A stretch of 64,000 bases of DNA from Ailurus styani (lineage: Eukaryota > Chordata > Mammalia > Carnivora > Ailuridae), in NCBI GenBank assembly GCA_002007465.1, contig LNAC01000001.1, positions 1,581,401 through 1,645,400 of the forward strand. The letters are read 5' to 3'. The notes beneath the pieces are model-generated. The model made no database searches. It saw only the letters and a list, made by a program, of their open reading frames with translations, and had not been told where the DNA came from. Shown in pieces: positions 48,027 through 61,311 of the stretch; within the stretch, counting starts at the first letter, position 1, and each line of letters begins with the position of its first letter. Made by a program: the position numbers and the translations under genes.

Positions 48027-51000
48027 ATTATTCTTTAGGCTCATGTTGTGTAAAGTCTTAAAAATAGAGTTTCAATATTATTTCTACCCCCCAAAAATCG
48101 TTTCTTAGAAGGGACACCTGTCCACAGGAAGGGAGGAAAATCCGTCCTGGGCTCCTCAGCCCTGCCAAGGGGGCTTCCTGGCAGCGGACGGCGGGAGCGA
48201 GGGAGGGAGAGAGCAGGTGCCAGGCAGTGGGCCCTGGAGCCTGACCCCCAGTCGGGATGGCACTCCCCCTGCGACAGACGGATGAGGTGGGAGGCACGGA
48301 CCTGCAGCGTCTCCCTGAATGGCTTCAGGTCCCTTCATTTCGATGCTTTCCTAACCGCACACCCCCTCAAAGAATCATTCCGCTAACCACTTCCTGGGTA
48401 TATTGTAATTTTAATGGATAACAAACAGACACCACAGAACTTTCCAGAAACAGTTGAGGGGTGGGTGAGCCCTGCCCTCCCCTAGACAGGGAGCTGTCCC
48501 GGTGCAGGGAGAGGGTCTCCTTCCTGGGACAACAGGGACCCAGGCGGCAGTTGCCCGGCTGAGGTTCCCGGTGGTGCTGGAGTGAGAGGCACCCCGCCCC
48601 CCAGTCTCGCGCCTTCACTTTAGAAAGTCACCGTGGGCATCAGAGGACACCTGGATGCACCCAGAGGGTGGACATCGAGTGCCTTCCATGGGACAAGGGC
48701 TCCAGGAAAGGGAGTGAAGTGTCGTGTCTTTGTGTTCAGACCATCGGTATTGGCCAAGCCGGTCTTGGTCCATCTGGATTAATGCACACAGAACCTTGAA
48801 CGCAAGACGCCCTCCGAGAAGTGTGGAACTCCGGCAGCTGTGCGACGATGCGGAACTCACGTGGGCGCAGAGGCTGGCTAGGCTCCAGAGTGCCTGGGCC
48901 ATCTGCCTTCACGGCCCGATGTCCCTCGTTTTCCCGGGGGACTGGCCTCGAATTCTGATCAGCTGGCATTTAAGAACCGTCAGAACGTTAATTTTGCTGT
49001 TAATCATCTGAGGGATTTCCGTGATTAAACAGCAGCTCCGGAGCAGACACAGAAGATGCGGGCAGAGCTGCTCCGCTTTCCACCTGTGTGTCCATCCCGA
49101 GCTGCGGGCCCCACCGTCCGGGCGCCTCCCTTCTCCCCCAGAGTCCTGGGAGGAAGTGCTCTCTCTGCTTAGTGACGCAGCTGGACTGGGGATCTAGAAT
49201 GTTCCACCGGGCCCGCTCATTCATCTCGGAGCCCTTCACACAGACCACCTGCTGTGATCGGAAGCCTCACCCCCGTGCTGTTTTCCAAATGCGCCCGCCC
49301 GCCGGATCTGCGTGTCCCTCCCTCAGAGCTGCTGGCCCCGGGCGGTCAGCCCACCAGCGTCGGCTCCGCGATGTCTGTCTCCCAGGTTATCTATCGGCCG
49401 TACGTTCAGGCTCCTCTCAAGCTCCTCACTGCTTCTGTGTGTTTCTAATTAGCGGGTTCTGGCATATGCAGTCAGAGAACCAGCCTCCAGAGGATGGGCT
49501 GAAATCAGTCCCCGCGGATCCACATTTTTGTATAAATAATAGAATTTTTCCTCATCCAGAAGCCTGTGAAGTCTTCACTGTGCGGCTCACTAGCAGCCAC
49601 GTGGAGGAGAAGGGGAATAAGCCACACGCTCCCTGCGGACGTGACTCCTCCTCCCGCATCCCTCTTGAACCCTCGCCCAATTCGCATACATTGTGCACAC
49701 CCCTCCACACATGGGACTAAGTCCCCTGAGCCAATAACCCAGGTCTAAGTGACACTTTTCCTGAAATTCCCCGGGAAGACGAATGTGTCACAATGACAAG
49801 CTTTCAGATTACTACGGTATTTTAAACAACTCAGTGAGTGCCTCTCAAGTCGCTGGTTGTTTACTATGTAATGGATGTGTTCCTCACACGCCGTCCTACC
49901 TCTTCCCTGGGACCGGAAAACGGATTGCTTCTGCCCGTGTTTCTGCGGTGTCCAGAGTTTCTTCCACTTTCCGACGTGCAGGCTTGTCTTAGTTGAGACC
50001 TGCTTTTCAAACGTGCCGTCTATTTTAGGAACTTAGGATTTATTTCAAATAATTGAACTGAACTATTTTAGGGAGTTAGCAAAAGTGAGGCATTGAGTTG
50101 AAAACTCAGAAGGAAATTATCTGCAAAACACACCAGAGAAGTTGTCCGTGACGCGTGTGGCCTCTAGCCCTTCCACGCCTCAGCCCCACATCCCGAGGCG
50201 CCCGTCTCGGCCGGCGGATAGGCTGGGAGAGTCCTCCTGGGTAATGGCAGCCTGGAGCGTGACGGGGCCTGGATCATCAGGGATTACTGGCCCCATGGCC
50301 TTGGGGTAGATTTCTTGTCGTGTGGGCGACCCAAAGACTCTCTTGGCTTGGGATAGTGTTTATTTCTAAGTTTGTAGGTTTTGTAGTTTGAGTTTGGGGA
50401 CTGCGTTGGGTATAAGTGTTTAGGTTGACCTTATACCATAAAATCTTCATGTCAAGTGGAGTGTTTTCTTGGGGTCGGATGCAGTGTGAGCCGGAGTCCT
50501 ACAAAGCATAGAATCAGCAGGAAGTACCTTGTCATTGATCTACTTCCCCCAAATATGGCCTGAATATTCTTCTTCTGGAAAACCACGGGGGCCAGTGCAC
50601 GTTCCAAGCAGGTCTGCTGGGTCATGGGGTTGAGGTCTGTCCACCCAGCATTCTGCACCCCACTTGGGGGCCGCCTAGGGCTGGGAGAATCCATGTAGAC
50701 CAAAAAACAACACTAGCATCCAAAAGACAAAGAAAAAAAAAAAGCTTTATTTCAAGTCTGGAGGTCTCGAGGGCGCTCCCCCTGGGACCTCCCCCACGTC
50801 GAGCCCACGTCTGGCGAGAGCCCGCTGGGGAAGGTAGAAAGGAAGCACTCTCGCTGTGGTCGGGGGGGCTGCTGACCCCTGGTGCAAAGGCAGGTGATGG
50901 TCAGTGAGTGAGGGCAGCAGAGGCCAACAGCCGCAGAGAAGCGCGGGAGCAAGCTGTGTTCACTTCCATACACGGGGTTTCTAGAGTCCCAGAAAAACCA

Positions 51001-53013
51001 GCTGCTGAGAAAGCAAGAGCGTCGCTTCTTCGAATGCATAAAGTAATGCTAGAAAATCGGTGGACTTTAAAGTAAGCTTGCTATCAAAGTGTACCTTTAA
51101 TCTGACTAGAGTGAGAATGACCTGCCTTCTTCGGGTCCCAGTGTGGGACTCTCACGTCTTCTCCGGGGACTTCGTAACATAGCACGATGCGTCGTCCCTT
51201 GGACGTGCGTGGAGAACGAGTCGTTAACACCCACTTGCCGTCTCAGTGATTCTCTGTGTTTAATTCCTGACTCGGGTAGACCTGTGGGTTCAGCACGGAG
51301 ACCTGGGGTTTCGTGAACAGTACTGAGTGCACGCCCCCGGCCACCAGGGCGGCCTACCCCGCCGACCCGGTCACAGCTGCCTTTGGGATGGAGCATGCAA
51401 GCCTCAGTGTTCATGGGATCTTGATTTGTCTTTTTTTAACCCAAACACAGATATCCCTGCCACTTATTTGCTGATCAAAGAGAATTATAAACATACGTAT
51501 TTCTGAAAGGGGAGGCCAGGTATCGGCATTCTCAGTGAGCCCCGGGCAGCAGGCCGGGCTGCACACAGATGCGTGGACGCCGCCCCTGGCCTTTGAGGGG
51601 GCCGGCAGAGTTCTCTTGGCAGTGTCCACGCAGCCGGCACTCACTCAGAGATGTATCTGAAATCCGGCCTGCGGGGGGCCGGTCCAAGTTGGCTCCAGAG
51701 CCCTCAGGCCGAATGTTCCCTCGCTGGTTCGACCTTTCCGTCCTGGGTCTCTGCTCCTGGAAGGCACTTGGCACCTGGGCCTCAGCACTGACCGTCCCGC
51801 AGCAGGGGCCCCGGAGGGCTGGCGCGGGGCCCAGGACCACGTATGCTGGCAGCAGGCACGTGAACGCTGAGATGAACCCGCGTGTTCACGATGATTCTGT
51901 CTTCCTTTGCGTGGGGGGGAGGCTGCAGAATCTCCTTCCACGAGGGGTCCCTCCGTGCTGTCGGGAGCAGGCCCACATGCAGCGTGTGCGGGGGTCCCTG
52001 GGGCCTTCCCAGCCTCCTGGGACCGTCCAGCAGGCGTCCATTCCTAGGCCAGGAGGCCACACTCCTGAGTGCAAAGAGGAGCTAGGTTCTGGCTCACTCA
52101 TCCATCAAATGCTAAGTGCCTGCTGTATGCAGCGCCGTGGGCCGAGGCCCCACCCTGTGGTCCAGACTGCCCACTCCTGGGAGCTCCCATGGCTCCATCT
52201 CTGATGGGCTGGAAACTTTCTGGGACAGTGTGAGGCACACGTCTCCTGCCAAATGGTCACGCAGAGCATGCCTTGGGCCCTCCGTGAAAGGCCGTGGCCC
52301 TGGGAAGGCACACAGAGCAGAGGAAGGGACAAACACAGAGCCATGTCCCCAGATCATAACCCATCCCCGACTCTCCCCCATGGACCACCCTGTCTCCCGG
52401 GCACGTGCCGAGGGATCATCAACAGCTGCCCACCGTGTGGGGCGCCGGGGACCCATGGCTGGGTAGATGTCCTCTCCTGTCTCTGGCAGCTCTGGTCTGG
52501 GAGGGAGTGTCAACCCCGTGTCACACGGTGCCAGCACCCCAGCCCTGCGATGCGGGTCTGTTCCTCCTTGACTTGGGGGCACCCTGGGGCAGCTCGTTGG
52601 AGAGGAATGTCTCTGTCCCTGTCCCACTGCCCCCCAGCCCTTGGCCCCTGAACTTGCAGTCGTGGTCTCTCTGCTGAAGCTCCCCAGCCAACGAGGGACC
52701 GTGACCGAGCTGCAGCCCCTGCCCTCGGCACAGGGCCCCTCTGCTGCTGTGACACCCAGGCTGGGGACAGGGACTGGAACCGGGCCCTCCGTGGGCATCT
52801 GGCCACTTCTGGGCTCTCTGTGTCCTTTTCTCTGAGTTCCCGTCCTGCAGGGGAGGGCCAGGCATCAGCGGTCACACAGCCCCCCCCCCCACCCACTGGA
52901 CCTGAGGCCCGTCTGTGGCACCTTCCGCAAGAAAGCTGTCTGCGGATTCCCTGCGAGGCTGCGTGGATATCAAGCAGTCAGAGAAGCCATGTGTCAGTTG
53001 AGTCTTAAAAAAG

Positions 53014-53195
53014 AGGATTTTTTAAAAAAAATCTTATTTATTTATTTGAGACAGAGAGAGCGCACAAGCAGGGAGAGAGGGAGACGCGGACTCCCCACCG
53101 AGCAGGGTCCCCAGCACGGGGCTCGATCCCAGGACCCTGAGATCATGACCTGAGCCGGAAGCAGACATGTCACCGACGGAGCCCCCCAGACGCTC
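53014..53195 (-). mobile_element. Can-SINE, antisense
   Basis: An inverted element with a T/A-rich tail, tttatttgagacagagagag, aggaccctgagatcatgacc and a decayed head (ggagccccccagacgctcc). A 10-bp duplication with one mismatch (cttaaaaaag and cttaaataag) flanks it at 53004-53013 and 53196-53205. Confidence 0.92.
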
Positions 53196-54569
53196 CTTAA
53201 ATAAGGTGCTCTGGACAGGCTGTCCCTAGGGGGTGGAAGAGGAGCCCACAGGGAGGGGGCTGGAGGAGACATGTCCTCTCTCCCTCCACCCCCACGAGTC
53301 CCGGCCAGGACAGGCCGAGGGAAGACAGGCGCCCGTCCTACCCAGGAGCCTAGGGCACCGTCCCCTGCACGGAGGGCTGCCCGCCGCGCACCCTGTGGGA
53401 GCCGAGCACTGAACTGTCCCTGGAGATGCTCTTGGCTTTGAGGAGACAGTTTCAGTTCCCACCTCTTCTTCAAACGTCCGACTTAAGAGCTCCCCCTTTC
53501 AAGTGAATCGGGGCACTTCCTCGCCCAGACGGTCTCCGTCCCACCGACCATGGCTGAGATGTGGGGCGGCTGCGGTTGGTCCCACAGGACTGAGCCACTG
53601 ATGGTCAGAAGCCGGCTGACAGTGGCAATTCCAGTGCGTATTTCCGAAGTCCCTGCAGCTTTTGAAGTGGAGACAGGTTTTCAGAGTCCCCAGATGCGTT
53701 TGAGTGGGCGTGCCCGAGGGCGAGCGAGGGGGCCTGTGCGTGGTGGCCTGCACACGGACACTCGCCAGCGTGCGCCACCTGCTTCCTTTCCAGAAAGTGG
53801 CCCGCCTCCTGCAGGGTCCCCATGGGGTCCCGTCCACCTTACCCATGGCGTGGGGACGCTTGGCCCAAGTTCTGATGGTGTCACTGTGGGCCCGTGGGGG
53901 CACACGACCAAGTGCGGGGCTCCCTCTGCGGCGACCTCGCCTCCCTTTGCACGAGCCTGGTGATCAAGCATTTTGGGTCCTTCTGTCACCCCTTGGAGTA
54001 TAAATGTGTGACGACTGAGGCAGCCTTTCCTCTTGTCACCATGAGAAAGCATGCATTTGCCACGAGTTTGGGATGATGAACCAGTTAGCGAGGCCCCATC
54101 GGACATGACTGTTGCAGGTGCGCTCTGCTGGGGACACAGAGGGGCAGCTGGAGCGGTGGCAGCGATGGTGGCGATGGGGGACACAGAGCCCATGCTGTCC
54201 TGAAGACGCTGGTCCGCGGCGAGGGGTGAGCAGCAGGACGGGGCGAAGCCGAAGACGAGGGTTGTGTGCAGGGGATACGCAGGGGAGGTCAACTCAGAGG
54301 GCCAGGTGCGGCGATTTCTGGCGAAACTGAAAGGTCGGAGTGTGCGGGGGCACCGCCCAGGCTGCCCTGGGTTCATCAGCTTCGGCACCGTGGCTGGGAG
54401 GGCCCGACACCTTGAGAATGACCCATGTCCCCACTCACGAAGTCACGGCGTACCTGTGTTCAGCTTTCTAGCGTGGCAACGTCCAGAACAGACAATGGGC
54501 AGCGCATCCACCCCTCCGGCACCTTCGTGCTCAGCCCCTGCCCCACCAGCCCCTCGCACGCCTGGTCCT

Positions 54570-54830
54570 ACCACCCCACTCCGACTATTTCGAAGCAAAC
54601 CCCAGACCTCCTGCACGTCCCGTGTGTCCGTATTTCAGGATGCGTGACTAACATAGAAGATTTTTCAAAGATCACCGTAATCCCACCTGAGAACAAGCCG
54701 CAAACAGTAATTCTGAACGTGACCCCATCGCCTCCCGACGTCCACGTTCCCTCTGCTGTTTGATTTTCTCTTGCAGTTTCATTTTCAGACCCGGATCCGC
54801 ATCAGGTTTGCGCTCTGCGCCCTGCCGGTC
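54570..54830 (-). mobile_element. Probable ancient LINE-derived fragment
   Basis: gaagcaaaccccagacctcc, ccgtatttcaggatgcg, gatcaccgtaatcccacc and cagacccggatccgcatc occur in the same order as in a common L1M-type mammalian repeat. GC-rich drift makes assignment weak. Confidence 0.35.
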
Positions 54831-57800
54831 TCGTTCCTGAGTCTATTAACCTGCACTTTTCTCCTCTTCTGGCCCACGCTGCTTTTCTTCTTTTGCTTTG
54901 AAAGAAAACAGCATTTTTCCACTCAGAGAAGCCCCCCTCCGCAGTCCGTGTCTCGCAGCCCCCCAGGTGCGTCCACGAGCTCGGCCCTGCAGCTTTCGTG
55001 CACTCAGCCCCGCGGAGGGGCTGCACCCCCCGCTCTGGACAAGAGAACCTCGCAGCAGCCCTGAGCTCCTTCTGTCGGGTGGCCTCGCAGCTCGGGTCAC
55101 CTGTCTTCCTGGGATGTGAGCAGGTGCTTGGTGTGGCACCATCACTTCCTTCAGGACTGGCAAACTCCGGTAGGTCCATCCAGCCATGTCAACAGCACCG
55201 CGAGTTTGAGCGCTTTACACAGAGCAGCGTCCTCGACAACTTTCTAGTTCCCTGGAGTCGTAGTCCGGATGGAAAACACAGCTCGCTTTCCCAACATCAT
55301 GTGGGTTTGACCGCAGCGCCCACGGGTGCTGAACGCGTGGTGGATTCCCGCAGGGAGCAGTTGATGTGCGGCGGTCTGTTTCAGTCACCGCGTCTGGCCG
55401 TCAGAAGTCAGAGCGTGTGTCTCTCTCATGGGGATTCTCGGACTGTCCCGGGTCTGACCTGTGCTTTTCAAGATGCGGGTGAACCTCTGTTTTCCACGAG
55501 GAGACGTCTCCTGAGCTACTTCGCAGTCTCTGTTCCCTTTCACGCTTGCGCCTCCTCACGGGTCCCTCCCAGTACGCGGGGGGCTCTTTCTGCCCCACTT
55601 GCTTCCACATCCTTTTTTTCTCTTTCCCGGTTTCTTTTGGGTTTTCCTCTCCTTCCTGGCTGTTCCCCTTCAGGTGTTATCCGTGGTGTTTACCGTTCAT
55701 GTCTGTGTACCTTCTGGTGTATTCTTCATTTCTAAAAATTTTCCCCCTTTAATCCTAATTTCTTATACCATTAAAATGTCTTCTCAGATCTTCACTTGAT
55801 CCAACATCATCTTCTCCCCCTGAATTGTCTATCCTGAGACGCGCTGTGATTTTATGACCTCTGTCGTGTCCCTTGAAACGCTCGCTCCTTTCCGGGTAGC
55901 CGGGTAGCATTTTCATCAGAGTCCGGCTGCCCTTCGATCTCTTGTCCTCTGCCCGTGGGGCCTTTATTCTGTGCCTCACTGTCCTGCTCATGTGTGCGGG
56001 ACTGGACAGCGACCTTCTCCTGCAGCTCGAGCTCAGATGAGCTGGTGACGGGGAGGCGGCCGAGACGGCCTTCCTGGCCTCTGGGCTCAGGGACTCCCTG
56101 TCCTTGTCGCGAAGCGGGAACGCGCTCCGTGTTTGGAGCCTGTCTGCGGGGCCCCGCACTCTGGCCCGCGCCGGCCCTTCCCTTTCCCTGGCAGGTCTGT
56201 GATTCCCGTATCCTCACTCCAGGTGCCCGTGGCATTTGTCCCCTAGTTTTATCCTGGAGCGACCCTCCGTTCCCAGGCCCAGCCACCTCTCCTTCCAAGC
56301 TCCGGGCCACGGTGGCTGCTCTGAGCTTGGAGCCCAGAAGGCCCCTCCAGCGTCGGCAGGACCCTCCATCAGGCCGCTCCGAAGCCACGGCCCGGGGCTG
56401 CCTCTCAACCCGGGGCTATCTCGGGCTCACCGGGCCCACGGGTGTTGGGACGTGCCTCCCGGAGGCGCTGATCCCCGAGGGCTCGCTGGCGCCTGGGCTC
56501 TGGCTGCACCTCACAGTGAGTTCCTGGGACGCATCTCCCCCGAGCTTGTGAAGACGTGGCCTGCGGGTTTCCCTTCTGTTACCCTCACAGCCCAGCCCGT
56601 CTGCTTCAGCGTGAGGACTGGGGGAGACTAAGAACTTCCCTCTGCCTCTGCTTTTTGTGTCAGGAGGTGGGCTTTTGTTTCAAGTCCTCGAGAGCCTGAG
56701 AGGCCTGGGTGCTGAGGCGCAGGTGACCGGGCTGACACGTGTCCTACAGCGCCCCCCCCCCACGTTCTGTTGATGCTGTGGCCACACGGGTGACCCAGGA
56801 GCCTCTGTGAGCCACACCCATGTCCCCCAAGCCGAGGATGTGCCCTGGGCCGGCTCCTCAAGCCCGGGTGACCTGGCGAATGACCCGTCGAGCAGAAGGA
56901 GGAGCCTCTCGCTCGAGGAACAGGGAGAACCTGATGCTGCGGGACCGGGCCTGGGTCCCTTGTGCTGCCGTCGTGTGAAAACACATCCTGGGCTCTGAGA
57001 CCACGTGCGTTCCCCCATGAGGAGACAATGCAGGGTCCCACAAGGTGCTTGAAGACCCCTAACTGCTGGGAATGCAAGACGAGCACTGCAGACAGGACAT
57101 CCTGGCACCTACAGAGCTGGATTGTTAAAGGTACGCACTCAGCACCTGCCCTTTTGACAACAAAACCGACCTGTGTCTGGAGACTCAGAGTCTGAGCTCA
57201 GTGTCACCTGGAGGGAGGCCATCAGCCATTAGCAACAAACACCTGCTAGCAGGTGGAATGGAAGGAAGCATGGCCTTTGCACACAGGGGTGGCCCTCAAG
57301 CTGACACCCTTCCGTCCCTCTGAAGGCCTCGCCAGCAAGGCCATCAGTGTGGTAGGAGGTCGTGTGCCCTGGATCAGAACTGACACGCGATAACCGTGTG
57401 CACAGGATGGATGACTGTGATCACACTCCCATGGAGAGGTCTACTGGCCTCAGCAGAGCTGGTGTCTTTGGTGATCCCCAGGCCCTTTGAGGAAGGGTGT
57501 CATCAGAACCAGAAGGTGGGATTGGGCCAAAACTCCAGAAGTGAGGCAAGCTGGGCTGGGCAGGCAGGCAGAGGTTTGCCTGGTGGTCAGCGATCCGTGA
57601 GACCACAGGGGAGCAGTGAGGTCCTGGGATGAGTACCCCAGCCCGGAGCCCAAGTCCTCCTCCTTCAGGCAGACCTTGTGTCCCTGTCCATCCCAGAGTC
57701 TTCCCTCTGCGTGCAGGCAGGGGCAGCTACAGCCCCTGCTTCCATGGCTCCTTGCTCCTTCCTGGATCCAGGATCTGCCCATGGCTGTGTTCCTTCCTAC

Positions 57801-58323
57801 GGAGGCATCCTGTTTGATGCCACCATTGGCATTGAATCCCGACCATCCACACACAGGAGAAGGGCAGTGCTGGCCAAGCCAGGGCCCTTGCACCCCAGCC
57901 CCACCAAGGGACCCGGAGCCCACCCTGACTGATATACCAGATTTCTGACAGCGGCCGGATGCAGCTCCCACGGTGCAGTCTCAGGGCTAAAAACTACAAA
58001 ATACAGACCTTCCAAAGTTCGCCTCATCTGAAGGCCATTTGTTACAACCACATGAGAGAATGTCTGAGGCCGTACAAGGCAGAGATTCACAGAGACTTTG
58101 ATTCCTGCAGAATTTCATACTGTGTCTAACACTGGAGTTATAGGCTAGCAGTATTTTGATGATAAATTCCCAGCCTACTTTGCCAGGAGAAAGAGCAAGT
58201 CCTCCCCATCCATTAAATCAAACAAAAGGCAAGGCATCACCCAGCCAAACAAAGGGCTGGATCTCGGTGTTGGGAAGTTTGGTGTGGATGGTCAGAGGCT
58301 GCCAGAGACAATGAAAGTGAAGA

Positions 58324-58718
58324 ATCATCATTACCATCATCACATCACCACCATCATCACCACTATCCTCACCAACATTTATAACCATCATCACCACCAT
58401 CACCACCACCACCATCATCACCATCATCACCACCATCATCACCACTATCAATACCACCATCATCACATCACCACCATCATCACCACTATCCTCACCAACA
58501 TTTATAACCATCATCACCATCATCACCACCATCATCACCACCACCATCATCACCACCATCATCACCACTATCAATACCACCATCATCACATCACCACCAT
58601 CATCACCACTATCCTCACCAACATTTATAACCATCATCACCACCATCACCACCGTCACCACCACCATCATTACCACCACCACCATCACCACCACTACCAA
58701 CGGCACTATCATCATCAG
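58324..58718 (+). repeat. ATC/ACC trinucleotide array with a 123-bp higher-order unit
   Basis: A 0.4-kb array of ATC and ACC triplets. The marker atcctcaccaacatttataa recurs near 58365, 58488 and 58611, giving a higher-order period of about 123 bp (41 triplets). One strand can be read as poly-His, the other as poly-Val/Met, but there is no splice or start support, so this is not coding. It abuts MIR/L2 fossils on its right. Confidence 0.93.
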
Positions 58719-58724
58719 TACTAT

Positions 58725-58975
58725 TTATAGACCAGCCATTGTGCTAAGTACTTGACACACATCATCTCAGTTTTTCCGTCTGTAAAATGAGGATGATAAC
58801 CATGGCTGCCCTACAGGGCTGTGGTAAGGATTGAATGAGGTGATACAGGCCAAGTAGGAGGAGAGGGTTTTACGCCCAGAATGTCAACAAATATCAGGTG
58901 TTCATATTACTTCATTTTATTCTTACAAAAAACCTTATGTGGCAAGCACTCTAATTAAAACTTTACAGATGAAAA
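58725..58975 (+). mobile_element. MIR/L2-type fossils next to the trinucleotide array
   Basis: ccgtctgtaaaatgaggatg, ctgccctacagggctgtgg and aggattgaatgaggtgatac form a clear MIR 3' half in sense orientation (about 58770-58855). It is flanked by MIR/L2-like pieces in the opposite sense (gccattgtgctaagtacttg on the left; actttacagatg on the right), so more than one old element may be nested here. Confidence 0.65.
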
Positions 58976-59111
58976 AAAAATCAGTGAAATGATGAGATTT
59001 TCCTGAAAATACAGTACATTTGGGTGAAAGTCCCAAGTTCAAAGACAAGTCTGTTGAGATCAAACAATTAATGCCCAACACTCTGCCTCCTGCACCGTCC
59101 CTCCGACATAG

Positions 59112-59236
59112 ATCTCCCCTCTTCCCCCTTCCTTCCCCCTCGTCTCCTCCGCCTCTTCCTCCCCTGCCTCCCGAACCTCCTCTCCCTCTTCCCTTTCTCC
59201 TCCCGCTCCTCCTCTTCCTCCTCCCTCCCATCTTTT
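59112..59236 (+). repeat. Polypyrimidine tract (CCT/CTT-rich)
   Basis: About 125 bp of nearly uninterrupted C and T, mainly CCTC and CTTCC units. Such tracts can form triplex (H-DNA) structures. Confidence 0.88.
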
Positions 59237-59824
59237 ACGTAGTGATTAGGGAGCTTGGAGAGGTTAAGGAAAATCCAGAAGACAGTTACTGTGAGTCCTG
59301 AAGGGGTTCCAGGTACGCTTGGGTCCTGCAGTGTTGCTCGCAGCAATTTTATGTGGCACAGAGCAGCAGATTCCAAACGCCAGTACATTTACTGAAACAA
59401 CCTTGTTTCATAAATTCCTTTGACAACTCTTCAGCGAGAAGAGCCATACCTTCGCCAGGCTTACAAAACGTGTTAATTGCATCCAGACAAATTCTGGGGG
59501 AATCGCTCTGAAGGGCACGGTTCTGTGGCTGAAGAAAGACATCTAAACACCGTGACGCCTGTCCTCGTCAGAAAGTGGGACCGGGAGCTCCCCTGCATTT
59601 CATGTGTCTCCAAGGCATCCACAGCTCAACCCTGACGGTGCGTCTGTCCTCTGAGGACAGTTCCCTGATGGTCACCCCACATCCCACAGCTCGACTCTGT
59701 CACCACCCAGAGTTAGCGCAGACCCCGCAGGCAAAGTGGCCTGTCCAAACAAAACTGCGTCCACCTCAGACACCAGAAGAAATTGGGGTCCTCAGCCCAT
59801 CCCCACCTCTGTCTGGCTTGGCTA

Positions 59825-60190
59825 TACATTTAGGGGTCTCGTAACCTCCCTTGAGGGTTGGTGATTTGTGAGAACGACTCCCAGAACTCCAGAGAGCGCT
59901 GCACGTGAGGTTATGGTAAGGTTATCGTAGAGCGCACAACTCAGGAACAGCCAAATGGAAGAAACAGGAAGGGTGAGTTCTAGAAGGGTCCCGAGCGCCT
60001 GAGACTCTGTCCCTGTAGAGTTGGGGTGCCCCCCGGGGCATCAGGAAACCCCCCAGCCGGGCCGCCCTCCATTCTCTGGAGTTTTTCGCAGTGTCAGTAG
60101 GTGGGCAGGAGGGATTGAATCCCCGGCCATGTGACGGGACTCAAGCTCAGCCCCCTTCCCTTCCTGACGGTTCCACTCTGAGCACGTGGG
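59825..60190 (-). mobile_element. LTR-like ancient repeat, copy 3 of 3
   Basis: Shares gcacaactcaggaacagcca with aatggaagaaacagg, and later a gtgacgggactcaagc-type block, with copy 2. It lies in the intron downstream of exon D. Boundaries are approximate. Confidence 0.5.
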
Positions 60191-61156
60191 GGTCTTCCGG
60201 TGGGCCAGGCTCTCCTCAGAAACTCGCCACCCCCCCCGAGCTCAGGAAACTCACAAAGGAAGCAGGGACAGAGGCCACACGCAGTCTTTGTCATCCCACG
60301 ACTACCCTTGCCAGCACACCACCCGGCGAGCCGGCCCTCGCGGCAGGCGGAGCGTGGCCCCCGTGGTCTCCGGCTACGGTCAGCGGTGGTCAAGCCGAAA
60401 TGCCAGGGACGCAGACACGAGGGCAGGGAGGCAGAGGGACACGGTCGCCACAACCCGCTTGGAGAGGGTGCCGCAGGCCGGCCGTCCTTGGGGACCTGGG
60501 TGGTGGCCGTGGCGCGTGCAGACACAGGCACTGCGGGAGGCAGGCCAGGGCTGCCAGGTCACTGATGCCGCCGCCCCCTGGAGACCACCCCGCCTGTCGC
60601 CAGCCTAGCAGAGCGCAGTGTCGCCTGCTGGGTGGGGCTGAGGGGCCAGAGGCGCTGCCTTTGGCTCTTCCTGCTGAAGGATTTAAGAGCAAGTTGGAGG
60701 GAGATGCAGGAGGCCTGCTTATCTGGATTTTAGGAGCTGCGACGTTGGGAGGCAGAGCTAATGAGTCGGTGGCAGAATCAAGACGTGTGATGATTTCAAC
60801 AGGACTAAATGAGCAGGATCACATTTGCCTCCCAGGATGACCCTCCTGGAGGCATCTCAAGGTCCCCTCATCCAAACCACGTGTTTTAACAAGACCAGGT
60901 CCAGACCGTTTCCATACTTTGGCCAAGATTTGCAGCCGGCTGTCCCCCAGGGGGCTCAGAAGCACACTGAGGGCCACATAGCCATGTGTGGTTTCTTCCC
61001 TGGAACCAGGTGCCCACCCAGCCCCGCATTCCCTCACATGAGATGGGATCGTTCATCACAGCTGAGTCCACCCGTATCTCGTCCCCTCTTGTGCTCTGCG
61101 TTGGAGCCGCAGTGATAATGTCTTATATTTCCGTGCAGACTCTCAGCTGATGGTGT

Positions 61157-61311
61157 TGGGAGGGGAAGAGGAGGAGAGAAGCAGGTGGAGGGATGGGAGG
61201 GGGAAGGAGGCAGAGGGGGAAGGAGGCAGGAGGAGGCCAGGTGATGGATGGGAGGAGGGATGGGAGAAGGAGGGGAGGGAGGAGGGAGGGTTGTAGGGAG
61301 GGAGGAGGGAG
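61157..61311 (+). repeat. Polypurine tract (GGGAGG/GGAGGGA-rich)
   Basis: About 155 bp rich in G and A with units such as gggaggagggatgggag and ggaaggaggcagagg. It is of opposite sense to the pyrimidine tract 2 kb to its left. Confidence 0.85.

Noticed and set aside
50732..50757. A-run with agctttattt suggesting a retrocopy 3' end
   Set aside because: Orientation is inconsistent: the AATAAA-like signal is on the minus strand while the A-run is on the + strand, and no gene-derived sequence adjoins it.
58284..58730. 148-residue poly-His frame and the opposite-strand Val/Met frame (58218-58715)
   Set aside because: Both are translations of a trinucleotide repeat with a 123-bp higher-order period; no gene structure surrounds them.
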